A stretch of 64,000 bases of DNA from Rubellimicrobium sp. Lineage in GTDB: Bacteria; Pseudomonadota; Alphaproteobacteria; Rhodobacterales; Rhodobacteraceae. Made by a program: the position numbers and the translations under genes. This document shows, piece by piece, positions 11,499 through 19,733 of the stretch (positions are counted from its first letter, which is position 1; each line of letters starts with the position of its first letter). The DNA lies in the NCBI GenBank assembly GCA_020852925.1, contig JADYZU010000051.1, forward strand, positions 33,174-97,173. Reading direction: 5' to 3'. The notes below the pieces were generated by a model, which had not been told where the DNA came from, searched no databases, and saw only the letters and a program-made list of their open reading frames with translations.

Positions 11499-12634
11499 GC
11501 TATCTCGATTCCGGTTGGGGCCATGCGCCCGGCGGGCTGCGCAAGCTGCTCTACATCAACTGGCCGCTGGTGCTGCTTCTGGGGGCGGTCTGCGCGATCG
11601 GGGTGCTCATGCTCTACTCGATCGCCGGCGGCAATGCCGCGACCTGGGCCGCGCCGCAGGGACGGCGGGTGCTGGCGGGCATGGCGGGGATGCTGGTGAT
11701 GGCGCTGATCCCGATCGGGTTCTGGCGCGGCCTGTCGGTGCTGACCTATGCGATCTGCCTCGGGCTTCTGGTCATGGCCGAGTTCATGGGCGAGGTGCGC
11801 ATGGGCGCGCAACGCTGGCTCGATCTGGGGCCGGTACAGATCCAGCCCTCGGAAATGGCCAAGATCGGCCTCGTCATGATCCTTGCGGTCTATTACGACT
11901 GGCTGCCGGCGCGGCGGGTGTCGCATCCGTTCTGGGTGCTGGTGCCGGTTGCCCTCATCGTCGCGCCGACGCTGCTGATCCTGGCGCAGCCCAATCTGGG
12001 AACCGCGCTCATCACGGTGATGATCGGCGCGGCGGTGATGTTCGCAGCCGGGGTGCACTGGCTTTACTTCGCGACGGTGATCGGCGGGGTCTCGGGGGCG
12101 GTCTGGGCGGTGCTGGCCTCGCGCGGGACCGACTGGCAACTGATCCACGACTACCAGTTCCGCCGCATCGACACCTTCCTCGACCCGTCGAACGATCCGC
12201 TGGGGGCCGGCTACAACATCACCCAGGCCAAGATCGCGCTGGGATCGGGCGGCTGGACCGGGCGCGGCTTCATGCAGGGCACGCAGTCGCGGCTGAACTT
12301 CCTGCCGGAAAAGCACACCGATTTCATCTTCAACACCCTGGCCGAGGAATTCGGCTTTCTCGGATCTGCCGCGCTCTTGCTGCTCTATCTGCTGATCCTG
12401 GGGTTCTGCCTGGCCACCGCGCTGACCAACCGCGACCGCTATTCGGCATTGCTGACCATCGGCATCGCCACAAGCTTTTTCCTGCTCTTCGCGGTGAACA
12501 TGCTGATGGTGACGGGCTTTGCCCCGGTGGTGGGCGTGCCGCTGCCGCTGGTAAGCTGGGGCGGATCGTCGATGATCGTCCTCTTGCTGAGCTTTGGCCT
12601 GATCCAGAGCGCGCATGTCCACAAGGTGCGGTGA
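11495..12634 (+). CDS. rodA: Rod-shape SEDS glycosyltransferase RodA
   Basis: 379 residues with about ten membrane helices. SEDS family signatures include QRWLDLGPVQIQPSEMAKI (the conserved Gln-Pro-Ser-Glu region), RIDTFLDPSNDPLGAGYN, LPEKHTDFIFNTLAEEFGF with the catalytic Asp, and the closing SWGGSSM. RodA polymerises lipid II into glycan strands and works with PBP2 from the preceding gene. The ATG at 11495 overlaps the mrdA stop; an upstream extension of this frame exists but lies inside mrdA. The stop overlaps the start of the following dehydrogenase gene. Confidence 0.95.
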   Translation: MSYLDSGWGHAPGGLRKLLYINWPLVLLLGAVCAIGVLMLYSIAGGNAATWAAPQGRRVLAGMAGMLVMALIPIGFWRGLSVLTYAICLGLLVMAEFMGEVRMGAQRWLDLGPVQIQPSEMAKIGLVMILAVYYDWLPARRVSHPFWVLVPVALIVAPTLLILAQPNLGTALITVMIGAAVMFAAGVHWLYFATVIGGVSGAVWAVLASRGTDWQLIHDYQFRRIDTFLDPSNDPLGAGYNITQAKIALGSGGWTGRGFMQGTQSRLNFLPEKHTDFIFNTLAEEFGFLGSAALLLLYLLILGFCLATALTNRDRYSALLTIGIATSFFLLFAVNMLMVTGFAPVVGVPLPLVSWGGSSMIVLLLSFGLIQSAHVHKVR

Positions 12635-13563
12635 TGGTGAACGTCCTTCTGTCCGGCAGCAGGGTGTGCCGCCATTTTGCCGCCCCGCTCGGGCGCGAGT
12701 TGCGCGCGCGCGGGGTCGATGCGGTGCTCTCGCCCGACCATGGCCCCGAGGCGGCCGATTACATCGTCCTCGATCCCTCCGGCCCCCTGCGTGACTTCAC
12801 GCCCTACCGCCGGGTGCGCGCCGTGCTCTCCACCTGGGCCGGGGCCGAGGTCTTTGCCACCAACGCCACCCTGACCCAGCCCCTTGCCCGCATGGTCGAT
12901 CCGGCGATGACGCGGGGGATGACGGAATATGTGGTGGCCCATGCGATGCGCCACCACATCGGCCTTGATGCCCATGTGCGCGGCCTTGGTGGCGAATGGC
13001 AACAGGTGCTGCCGCCCCTGGCCCCGGAACGGCCGGTGACGGTGCTGGGCCTGGGGGAAATGGGCCGCGCGGCGGCGGCGGCGCTCTCGGCCCTCGGGTT
13101 CCCGGTCACGGGCTGGAGCAGGACGCCCCGCCCGCTGTCCTGGCTGGCGCAGAGCCTGTCAGGGTCCGCCGGCCTGCATGCGGCGCTGGCGGGGGCGCAG
13201 ATCCTCGTCATCCTGCTGCCGCTGACTCCGGGGACGGAAAACCTGCTGGGCCAGACCGAATTCGCCTGCCTCGCCCCCGGCGCCCGGATCATCAACGCCG
13301 CGCGCGGCCCGATCATCGACGACGGCGCGCTGCTGGCCGCGCTTGAATCCGGACAGGTGGGGCACGCCACCCTCGACGTGTTCCGGCAGGAACCGCTGCC
13401 CCCCGATCACCCGTTCTGGCACCACCCGCGCGTCACCGTCACCCCCCATGTCGCGGCCGAGACCCGCCCCGACAGCGCCGCCGCCGTCCTGGCCGAGAAC
13501 ATCGCCCGCGTCGAACGCGGCGAGCCGCTGCTCAACCGCGTGGACCGCGCCGCCGGCTACTGA
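12634..13563 (+). CDS. D-2-hydroxyacid dehydrogenase (GhrA-like glyoxylate/hydroxypyruvate reductase)
   Basis: 309 residues. The Rossmann motif reads VLGLGEMGRAAAAAL (about residues 132-146). The catalytic Arg sits in INAARGPIID, the Glu in DVFRQEPLP and the His in VTVTPHVAAET, the three active-site residues of the D-2-hydroxyacid dehydrogenase family. Overall pattern and length fit the GhrA group, which reduces glyoxylate and hydroxypyruvate with NADPH. The ATG overlaps the rodA stop (TGATG), so it is translated with the cell-shape operon despite an apparently unrelated metabolic role. Convergent with polA, with only 4 bases between the stops and no terminator visible. Confidence 0.86.
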   Translation: MVNVLLSGSRVCRHFAAPLGRELRARGVDAVLSPDHGPEAADYIVLDPSGPLRDFTPYRRVRAVLSTWAGAEVFATNATLTQPLARMVDPAMTRGMTEYVVAHAMRHHIGLDAHVRGLGGEWQQVLPPLAPERPVTVLGLGEMGRAAAAALSALGFPVTGWSRTPRPLSWLAQSLSGSAGLHAALAGAQILVILLPLTPGTENLLGQTEFACLAPGARIINAARGPIIDDGALLAALESGQVGHATLDVFRQEPLPPDHPFWHHPRVTVTPHVAAETRPDSAAAVLAENIARVERGEPLLNRVDRAAGY

Positions 13564-13567
13564 GGCC

Positions 13568-16423
13568 TCAATGCGCGGCCGACCAGTTCGGCCCGCGCCC
13601 GTCATCGACCACAAGGCGCACCGACAGGTGCACCGCCGGATCGGCCGCGCCCTCCATCACCTCGCGCGCGGCGGCGATCAGGGCATCGGCCGCGCCCTCA
13701 TCGACCTCGAACAGCAGTTCGTCATGCACCTGAAGCAGCATGCGCGCCGGCAGATGGGCGATGGCGGCATCCATGCGGATCATGGCGCGGCGGATCACGT
13801 CGGCGGCAGAGCCCTGGATCGGCGCGTTGATGGCCGCGCGCCGGGCAAAGCCCGCGCCCGGCCCGCGGGCGTTGATCTCGGGCGTGTGGATGCGACGGCC
13901 GAACAGCGTCCGGACATGGCCATGCGCCCGGGCAAAGGCGATGGTCGCGTCCATGTAGTCGCGGATGCCGGGGAAGCGCTCGAAATAGCGGTCGATGAAC
14001 TCCTGCGCCCGGTCGCGCGGGATGCGCAGGTTGCGGGCCAGGCCAAAGGCCGAAATCCCGTAGATCACCCCGAAATTGATCGCCTTGGCCTGCCTCCTGA
14101 TGTCGGGCGTCATGTCGGCCAGCGGCACGTCGAACATCTCCGAGGCGGTGGCGGCGTGGATGTCCTGCCCCTCGCGGAAGGCCTGCCGCAGCGCCTCGAT
14201 CCCGGCGACATGGGCAAGGATGCGCAACTCGATCTGCGAATAGTCGAGGCTGACCAGCACCTTGCCCGGATCGGCCACGAATGCCTCGCGGATGCGGCGG
14301 CCCTCTTCGGTGCGCACCGGGATGTTCTGGAGGTTCGGATCGGTCGAGGCCAGCCGCCCGGTATTCGCCCCGGCGATGGAATAGGAGGTATGCACCCGCC
14401 CCGTTGCGGGGTTGATCGCCTCCTGCAGCGCGTCGGTATAGGTCGATTTCAGCTTCTGGATCTGCCGGTAGTCCAGCACGCGCGCGGCAAAGTCGCTTTC
14501 GCCCGCCAGATCCTCGAGGACATCGGCCGGCGTCGACCATTGCCCGGTCCGCGTGCGCTCACCGCCCGGCAGGCCCATGCGGTCGAACAGGATCTCGCCC
14601 ACCTGTGCGGGCGACTGCACGTTGAAGGGCCCGCCGGCCAGGTCGTGGATCTCGGCCTCGAGCCCGGCCATCTTCTGCGCGAAGGCGTTCGACATGCGCG
14701 ACAGCACGTCGCGGTCCACGCGGATCCCCGTCATCTCCATCCGCGCGAGCACGGGCACAAGCGGGCGCTCCAGCGTCTCGTAGACGGTCATCACCCGCCC
14801 GTGCGCCAGGGCGGGCCGGAACACCTGCCACAGGCGCAAGGTGACATCGGCATCCTCGGCCCCATAGCGCACCGCCTGCTCGAGCGGCACGCGGTCAAAG
14901 GTGATCGCCGTCCTGCCCGATCCGATCAGCTCGCGGATCGGGATCGGCCGATGGTGCAGGTAGCGCTCCGACAACTCGTCCATGCCGTGATTGTGCGTCC
15001 CGGCATTCAGGGCATAGCTCATCAGCATGGTATCGTCGCAAGGCGCGACCGTGATGCCGTGACGGGCCATGATCTTGGCGTCGTATTTCGCGTTCTGCGC
15101 GACCTTGAGGATCGAGTCGTCCTCGAGGACCGGCTTCAGCGCCGCCAGCACCTCGTCCATCGGCAATTGCCCCGGCACGGGGGCATCGCCGCCGAACAGG
15201 TCGCCCCCGCCCGCGCGATGCGCCAGCGGGATATAGCAGGCCCGCCCCGGCGCCACGGCCAGCGAGATGCCGACCAGACCCGCGCGCATCTCGTCAAGGC
15301 CGGTGGTCTCGGTGTCATAGGCCACCACCCCCGCCGCCCTGATCTCCGCGATCCAGCGGTCAAGGGCGGCCCGGTCCATGACCGCCTCATAGGCCGAAGG
15401 ATCGACCGGAACGGGCGCGGGCGCCGCGACAGGCGCCGGCGCGGACATGGGCGCGGACCCCGGCGCGGCCGCCGCCTCGGGCACCGCAGGGGACGTGCCC
15501 GCCGCCTGCGGCTGCGGTCCGGGCAGGACCGGCGCCTCGACGCCAAGACGGTCGGCGATGCGCTTCGACAGGTTGCGCAGTTCCATCCGCCCAAGGAAAT
15601 CGAACAGCACCGCCGGCTCGATCTCGCGCACCTCGAGGTCGTCAAGGGTGAAGTCCAGCGGCACCCGGTCCTCGAGCGTCACCAGCCGCCGCGACAGCAG
15701 GATCCGGTCCGCCATCGTGGTCAGCACCTCGCGCCGCTTCGGCTGACGGATGCCGTCGGCCTGCCGCAACAGCGAATCGAGATCGCCGTATTCCTGGATC
15801 AGTTGCGCCGCGGTCTTGATCCCGATCCCCGGCGCGCCCGGCACGTTGTCGACCGCATCCCCGGCCAGCGCCTGCACATCGACCACCCGCTCGGGCGGGA
15901 CGCCGAACTTCTCGATCACGCCGTCGCGGTCGATGCGTCGCCCCTTCATCGGGTCGAGCAGTTCGACCCCGCCCCCGACAAGCTGCATCAGATCCTTGTC
16001 CGAAGTGACGATCGTCACCCGCCCCCCCGCCTCGCGCGCCTGCCGCGCCAGCGTGGCGATGATGTCGTCGGCCTCATAGCCCTCCTTCTCCTCGCAGGCG
16101 ACGTTGAAGGCCCGCGTGGCCTCGCGCGTCAGCGGGAACTGCGGCACGAGATCCTCGGGCGCGGGCGGGCGGTGGGCCTTGTAGTCGGGATAGATCTCGT
16201 TCCTGAAGGTGTGGCCGTTGAAATCGAAGATCACCGCCACATGGGTGGGCGCATCCGCGCCGCGCGAACCGATCTCGCTCCAGATCAGGTTGCAGAACCC
16301 CGCGACCGCGCCGATCGGCAGCCCGTCGGCCTTGCGCGACAGCGGCGGCAACGCGTGATAGGCGCGAAAGATGAAGGCCGAGCCGTCGATCAGATGCAGA
16401 TGGCATCCCTTGCCGAAACCCAT
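13568..16423 (-). CDS. polA: DNA polymerase I
   Basis: 951 residues with all three domains. The N-terminal 5'-3' exonuclease begins LIDGSAFIFRAYHALP and has the Asp cluster in EADDIIATLA and SDKDLMQLV. A Pro/Ala-rich linker lies around residues 295-340. The 3'-5' exonuclease keeps its catalytic Asp-x-Glu (AYDTETTGLD), so proofreading is probably active. The polymerase domain shows SLDYSQIELRILAHVAG, RRQAKAINFGVIYG and VHDELLFE. It fills gaps in repair and removes Okazaki primers. A GGGGGAGG ribosome site precedes the ATG. One copy of the dispersed intergenic element lies about 50 bases upstream, oriented towards this gene. Confidence 0.97.
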   Translation of the reverse strand: MGFGKGCHLHLIDGSAFIFRAYHALPPLSRKADGLPIGAVAGFCNLIWSEIGSRGADAPTHVAVIFDFNGHTFRNEIYPDYKAHRPPAPEDLVPQFPLTREATRAFNVACEEKEGYEADDIIATLARQAREAGGRVTIVTSDKDLMQLVGGGVELLDPMKGRRIDRDGVIEKFGVPPERVVDVQALAGDAVDNVPGAPGIGIKTAAQLIQEYGDLDSLLRQADGIRQPKRREVLTTMADRILLSRRLVTLEDRVPLDFTLDDLEVREIEPAVLFDFLGRMELRNLSKRIADRLGVEAPVLPGPQPQAAGTSPAVPEAAAAPGSAPMSAPAPVAAPAPVPVDPSAYEAVMDRAALDRWIAEIRAAGVVAYDTETTGLDEMRAGLVGISLAVAPGRACYIPLAHRAGGGDLFGGDAPVPGQLPMDEVLAALKPVLEDDSILKVAQNAKYDAKIMARHGITVAPCDDTMLMSYALNAGTHNHGMDELSERYLHHRPIPIRELIGSGRTAITFDRVPLEQAVRYGAEDADVTLRLWQVFRPALAHGRVMTVYETLERPLVPVLARMEMTGIRVDRDVLSRMSNAFAQKMAGLEAEIHDLAGGPFNVQSPAQVGEILFDRMGLPGGERTRTGQWSTPADVLEDLAGESDFAARVLDYRQIQKLKSTYTDALQEAINPATGRVHTSYSIAGANTGRLASTDPNLQNIPVRTEEGRRIREAFVADPGKVLVSLDYSQIELRILAHVAGIEALRQAFREGQDIHAATASEMFDVPLADMTPDIRRQAKAINFGVIYGISAFGLARNLRIPRDRAQEFIDRYFERFPGIRDYMDATIAFARAHGHVRTLFGRRIHTPEINARGPGAGFARRAAINAPIQGSAADVIRRAMIRMDAAIAHLPARMLLQVHDELLFEVDEGAADALIAAAREVMEGAADPAVHLSVRLVVDDGRGPNWSAAH

Positions 16424-16474
16424 CCTGGCCTCCCCCTCGCACAGCGCCTGGCCCCGGCCCCCACAGGCCGGCTG

Positions 16475-16543
16475 CCTTCATCTTTGCCGAAATACCCCGG
16501 GGGTGAATTGCCCGGAACGGGCAAGAGGGGGCAGCGCCCCCTC
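16475..16543 (-). repeat. Dispersed intergenic element, copy A (upstream of polA)
   Basis: Read on the minus strand: a GC hairpin (AGGGGGCGCTGCCCCCT, 16526-16542), a second small hairpin (TTGCCCG-TTC-CGGGCAA), then a core CACCCCCGGGGTATTT followed by CGGCAAAGATGAAGG ending at 16475. Three further copies lie at 21419-21490, 31931-31964 and 53439-53494. The first hairpin is 13 bases past the stop of the zinc-finger gene and could terminate it; the core ends 51 bases before the polA start. Confidence 0.8.
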
Positions 16544-16555
16544 CCCCGCCGGCCG

Positions 16556-16756
16556 TCAGTGCGCGGCGGCGTCCCCGCCCGCGACGTAATGGCGCCCGCA
16601 ATAGGGGCAATCGACATGGCCCACCTCGGGCACGATGGTCAGCCAGACCCGCGGATGGCCCAGCGCCCCCTCGCCGCCGTCGCAGGCGATCCGGGTCGCC
16701 TGCACGACAAGGGTTTCGGGCGGGGTGGGGGTGGTCGGGGTCGTCTGGGGCGTCAT
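16556..16756 (-). CDS. Small zinc-finger protein (zf-CHCC, NDUFS6-like)
   Basis: 66 residues. A Cys-x-His spacing in RIACDGGEGALGHPRVWL followed by HVDCPYCGRHYV gives the Cys-His-Cys-Cys set of the zf-CHCC family, related to the NDUFS6 subunit of mitochondrial complex I; in alphaproteobacteria it is a stand-alone short protein. The function in bacteria is not settled; a respiratory complex I accessory role is inferred from the mitochondrial relative. An alternative ATG at 16777 would add 7 residues. It sits between the HIT gene and polA on the same strand. Confidence 0.78.
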   Translation of the reverse strand: MTPQTTPTTPTPPETLVVQATRIACDGGEGALGHPRVWLTIVPEVGHVDCPYCGRHYVAGGDAAAH

Positions 16757-16818
16757 GGCGCAATCCGTCTGTCGCATGGTTGGCCCATCCTACCGCGCCC
16801 GCCGCGCCGGGTGCAACC

Positions 16819-17181
16819 TCAGCGCACCAGCATCGGCCCCAGCGGCCGCCCCCCGAGGATGTGCAGATGGTAATGCGGCACTTCCTGATGGGCATGGTCG
16901 CGGCTGTTGGCGATGAACCGCGCCCCCGCCTCGAGATCCAGCCGCCCGCACACCTCCGAGACAGCCGCCCAGAAGCCAAGCTGTTCCTCGGCCCCCGCAT
17001 CGCGCAGGAAATGGTCGAGGCTCACATAGGGCCCCTTCGGGATCACCAGCACATGCACCGGCGCCTGCGGGTGGATGTCCTCGAAGGCCAGCGCGTGCTC
17101 GGTCTCGAGCACGGTGCGGTTCGGGATCTCGCCCCGCAGGATCCGGGCAAAGATGTTGGTCGGGTCATAGCTGTAGTCCAT
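16819..17181 (-). CDS. HIT family nucleotide-binding protein
   Basis: 120 residues. The start NIFARILRGEIPNRTVLE and the C-terminal histidine triad in EVPHYHLHILGG (His-x-His-x-His) are diagnostic for the HINT branch of the HIT superfamily, which hydrolyses purine phosphoramidates such as AMP-lysine. Full length for the family. It begins 3 bases after the stop of the DUF5928 gene on the same strand and may be co-transcribed with it. The biological substrate is unknown. Confidence 0.9.
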   Translation of the reverse strand: MDYSYDPTNIFARILRGEIPNRTVLETEHALAFEDIHPQAPVHVLVIPKGPYVSLDHFLRDAGAEEQLGFWAAVSEVCGRLDLEAGARFIANSRDHAHQEVPHYHLHILGGRPLGPMLVR

Positions 17182-17184
17182 GGC

Positions 17185-18762
17185 TCAGTCCGCAAAGAGA
17201 TGGGGGGTTCGGGCAAGAACGCGCGCCGCATCCTCGTCCAGCGAGAGGAAGGCCGCAAGGGCCCGGGCGTTCCCGGCCTCGTCCGCGCCCTCGTCGATGC
17301 GGTGCAGATGGGTGAAGCCGGCATCGCGGATGCGGTCGCTGTCGGTCTCGATGTCGTGGCGGATGGTCGGCAGCAGCGCGCCCAGCGTCTCGGCCGTGGT
17401 CTCCTCGCCGGCAAGGCCGACGCGGCGGGCATGGCCGGCAAGATAGGCGTCCGGGAACCGGCAGGCGATCTCGAGGATCCGCGTGGTGGCGCGGTCCGCA
17501 TGGAAATCCTGCATCAGATCGACATTGCCGGTGTCGATGCAGATCACCAGCCGGTCGGTGCCGTAATAGTCGAACAGCATCCGCACCAGCGCCCGGCGGT
17601 GGCGCGTCCGCTTGGCCAGCGTGGCCTGAAGGCCGCCCAGATCGGGCAGCGGCGTGTTTTCCTCGTTGAAGAGAAAGTCGATGGTCGGCACCCCCGTCAC
17701 ATGCCGGATCGCGCCGACCAGGCGCTTGGCCACATGCCATTTCTTGCAGGTGACGATGAGCAGTTCGCGCTCGCGCCCGAGCGTGCTGTCCGCCTCCCAG
17801 AATCGCGGGGCAAAGCGGCGGCCGATCCGCCCGCGTCCGGTCAGGAACTGGAACAGCCGCCGCCCTTCGTTCGAGATGCGGAAATCGCTTCGCCCCGAGG
17901 CATAGAGCCGCCCGAGCCGCTTCTTCAGCTCCTTCGCCTCTGGGCTGATCTTGCGGGCGAACAGGTGGTCCTGGCCGATGAGCAGGTCGTAATGGTCGTT
18001 GTGGAACGTCACCGGCATGCCGTAGTCGGTGAACATCAGGAAGGTCAGGGTGCGGGCGCGGATGTCGCGCGCGGGCACCAGATGACGCACCAGCGTCTGA
18101 AAGAAGGTCTCGTCCGGGATCCATGTGGTGCGGAAGAAGCGCAGCACATCCGGCCTGCGGCGGATGAAGTCCAGGATCGCCTCGATCGTGGAGCGTCTGA
18201 GGCACCACCATTGCGACCCGATCTGCACCTCGAGGTCGGCCGGGATGTCCCGCTTCAGGCGCAGCCGGCGCTGAAGATCGAGCGACCAGTAGAACAGCCG
18301 CTTGTGCGTGCGTTCGTTGAACCAGTGGCGGTAGATCAGGCGTTCCTCGCGGATGCCGGTCTTGATCCAGCCGCTCTCGAAGAAATCGAAACTCTCGATA
18401 TGGTCCACATCCGCGCTGTCGAGATAGCGGTGCGCATGGACCGCCGACTTGATCGCCATGCAGTCGCCCGAGACCATGTAGAAATGCGTGGCGCGCGGAA
18501 AGGCCGCGACCGCCGCCTCGACCGCCAGAAGCGTGGCCTCGACCAGGCTCCATTCGCCCCAGCCGCAGCGGATGCGCCGGCGGGCAAAGGTCACGCGGTC
18601 GTTGCCGCGCAGGCCGGCGCGGATGCTCTCGAACTCGGCCGCGGGGGCGCGCGCGTCAAAGTGGATGGCGATGCAGTCGCCCGCCGCCGTCAGTTGCGTG
18701 GCCTGCTCGACGATGGCGTCGGGATCCTTGTGACACAGGAGGACAAAGGCGATACTGGCCAT
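17185..18762 (-). CDS. DUF5928 protein with core-2/I-branching-type glycosyltransferase domain
   Basis: 525 residues from the ATG at 18762 (MASIAFVLLCHKDPDAIVEQ). The first 250 residues look like the GT14 core-2/I-branching fold: LLCHKDPDAI, ATHFYMVSGDCMAIKS and IGSQWWCLRRSTIEAIL. The remainder (LIVTCKKWHVAKRLVGAI, YYGTDRLVICIDTG) matches what I recall as DUF5928, found mainly in Rhodobacterales. The upstream 37 codons of the open frame lie in an AT-richer intergenic region and are not included. Divergently paired with a sulfotransferase gene, suggesting joint modification of a surface glycan. Substrate and product are unknown. Confidence 0.78.
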   Translation of the reverse strand: MASIAFVLLCHKDPDAIVEQATQLTAAGDCIAIHFDARAPAAEFESIRAGLRGNDRVTFARRRIRCGWGEWSLVEATLLAVEAAVAAFPRATHFYMVSGDCMAIKSAVHAHRYLDSADVDHIESFDFFESGWIKTGIREERLIYRHWFNERTHKRLFYWSLDLQRRLRLKRDIPADLEVQIGSQWWCLRRSTIEAILDFIRRRPDVLRFFRTTWIPDETFFQTLVRHLVPARDIRARTLTFLMFTDYGMPVTFHNDHYDLLIGQDHLFARKISPEAKELKKRLGRLYASGRSDFRISNEGRRLFQFLTGRGRIGRRFAPRFWEADSTLGRERELLIVTCKKWHVAKRLVGAIRHVTGVPTIDFLFNEENTPLPDLGGLQATLAKRTRHRRALVRMLFDYYGTDRLVICIDTGNVDLMQDFHADRATTRILEIACRFPDAYLAGHARRVGLAGEETTAETLGALLPTIRHDIETDSDRIRDAGFTHLHRIDEGADEAGNARALAAFLSLDEDAARVLARTPHLFAD

Positions 18763-18826
18763 GACTGCGAACGATCTGCCCGTTTCTTCAGGATTGTCTA
18801 TGGCTTCTAGCGTGAACAGCCGTTGA

Positions 18827-18850
18827 AGAAAGCAGCATTCTTTGCTTTCT
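18827..18850. promoter_or_regulatory. Inverted repeat in the divergent DUF5928/sulfotransferase promoter region
   Basis: AGAAAGCA (18827-18834) and TGCTTTCT (18843-18850) form a perfect 8-bp inverted repeat with an 8-base spacer, in a locally AT-rich gap between two divergent genes. The arrangement fits a dimeric repressor site serving both promoters, but could also be a chance palindrome. Confidence 0.4.
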
Positions 18851-18902
18851 GGGCATAACCTGTGCCAATGCACGGGATCGAGGCTGAGGAAAGGCTGACG
18901 GC

Positions 18903-19721
18903 ATGGGGTTTCCCGGCACCTGGATGACGGAAAGCGAAAGCATGGTCTATCGCGTGGTGCCGAAATGCGCCTGCTCGACCATCGGGCAGATCATGTTCTA
19001 CTCGGACCACGGGCGCTACTTCGAAGGCGACATCCACGACTCGACCGAGGGCCTGCACAAATGGTCCCAGGAGGCCAGCCAGCCGCTGATCGCCACAGCG
19101 GTCACCGCGCGCCGCGCGCCGGTCTTCACCTGCGTGCGCAACCCCTATACCCGCATCCTGTCGTCCTTCTTCGACAAGATCGCCGGCATCCAGAGGAACG
19201 GCCGGCGCTATCGCGGCAACCTCGTGCCGATGCTGGTGCAGAAATACGGGGTCGATGTCGGCTCGCCGGAGAACGGGTTCGAGTTCGACCAGATCCGCAG
19301 CTTCCGCCGCTTCCTGCTGTTCGCGCGCGACACCATCCGCTTTCGCAAGCCGATGGAGCCCGACATCCACTGGTCGGCGATGGCGGGCCATGTCTCGACC
19401 TTCATCGTGAACGGCGGGCGCTACGACCGGATCTTCTGGACCGAGGATTTCAACGCCGGCATGGCGCAGGTGCTGGCGGCGGCCAGCACGCCGCATCCGG
19501 TGGACCTGGCGCGGGTGCCCCGCTTCAACGAGAGCGAGGGCCACGGCCCCAGGCGCGCCCATCCGGTCGAGGACTATTTTGACGACCTGTCGATGCACCT
19601 GATGTGGGAAGTATACCGCAAGGACTTTCAGGTGTTCCGCTACGATTTCGACAACCCCGGGAACAAGATGCCGACGGGCGAGATCGACCTTGACGAGGTG
19701 CACCGCAAGCTGGGGAAGTGA
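18903..19721 (+). CDS. Sulfotransferase family protein
   Basis: 272 residues. The two PAPS-binding motifs of sulfotransferases are visible: the 5'-phosphosulfate loop VPKCACST (residues 19-26) and the 3'-phosphate motif RNPYTRILSSFF from residue 79. The pattern resembles the carbohydrate sulfotransferase group rather than aryl sulfotransferases, and no signal peptide is present. It would move a sulfate from PAPS to a glycan or small acceptor. Divergent from the DUF5928 glycosyltransferase gene. A later ATG at 18924 is possible but would remove part of the N-terminus. Convergent with the adenosine kinase gene, 12 bases apart. Confidence 0.82.
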   Translation: MGFPGTWMTESESMVYRVVPKCACSTIGQIMFYSDHGRYFEGDIHDSTEGLHKWSQEASQPLIATAVTARRAPVFTCVRNPYTRILSSFFDKIAGIQRNGRRYRGNLVPMLVQKYGVDVGSPENGFEFDQIRSFRRFLLFARDTIRFRKPMEPDIHWSAMAGHVSTFIVNGGRYDRIFWTEDFNAGMAQVLAAASTPHPVDLARVPRFNESEGHGPRRAHPVEDYFDDLSMHLMWEVYRKDFQVFRYDFDNPGNKMPTGEIDLDEVHRKLGK

Positions 19722-19733
19722 GCGGCGCCCGCC

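Noticed and set aside
13343..16873. Plus-strand open frame of over 1,100 codons opposite polA
   Set aside because: It mirrors polA codon positions and shows no recognisable family. The polA reading has all three domains.
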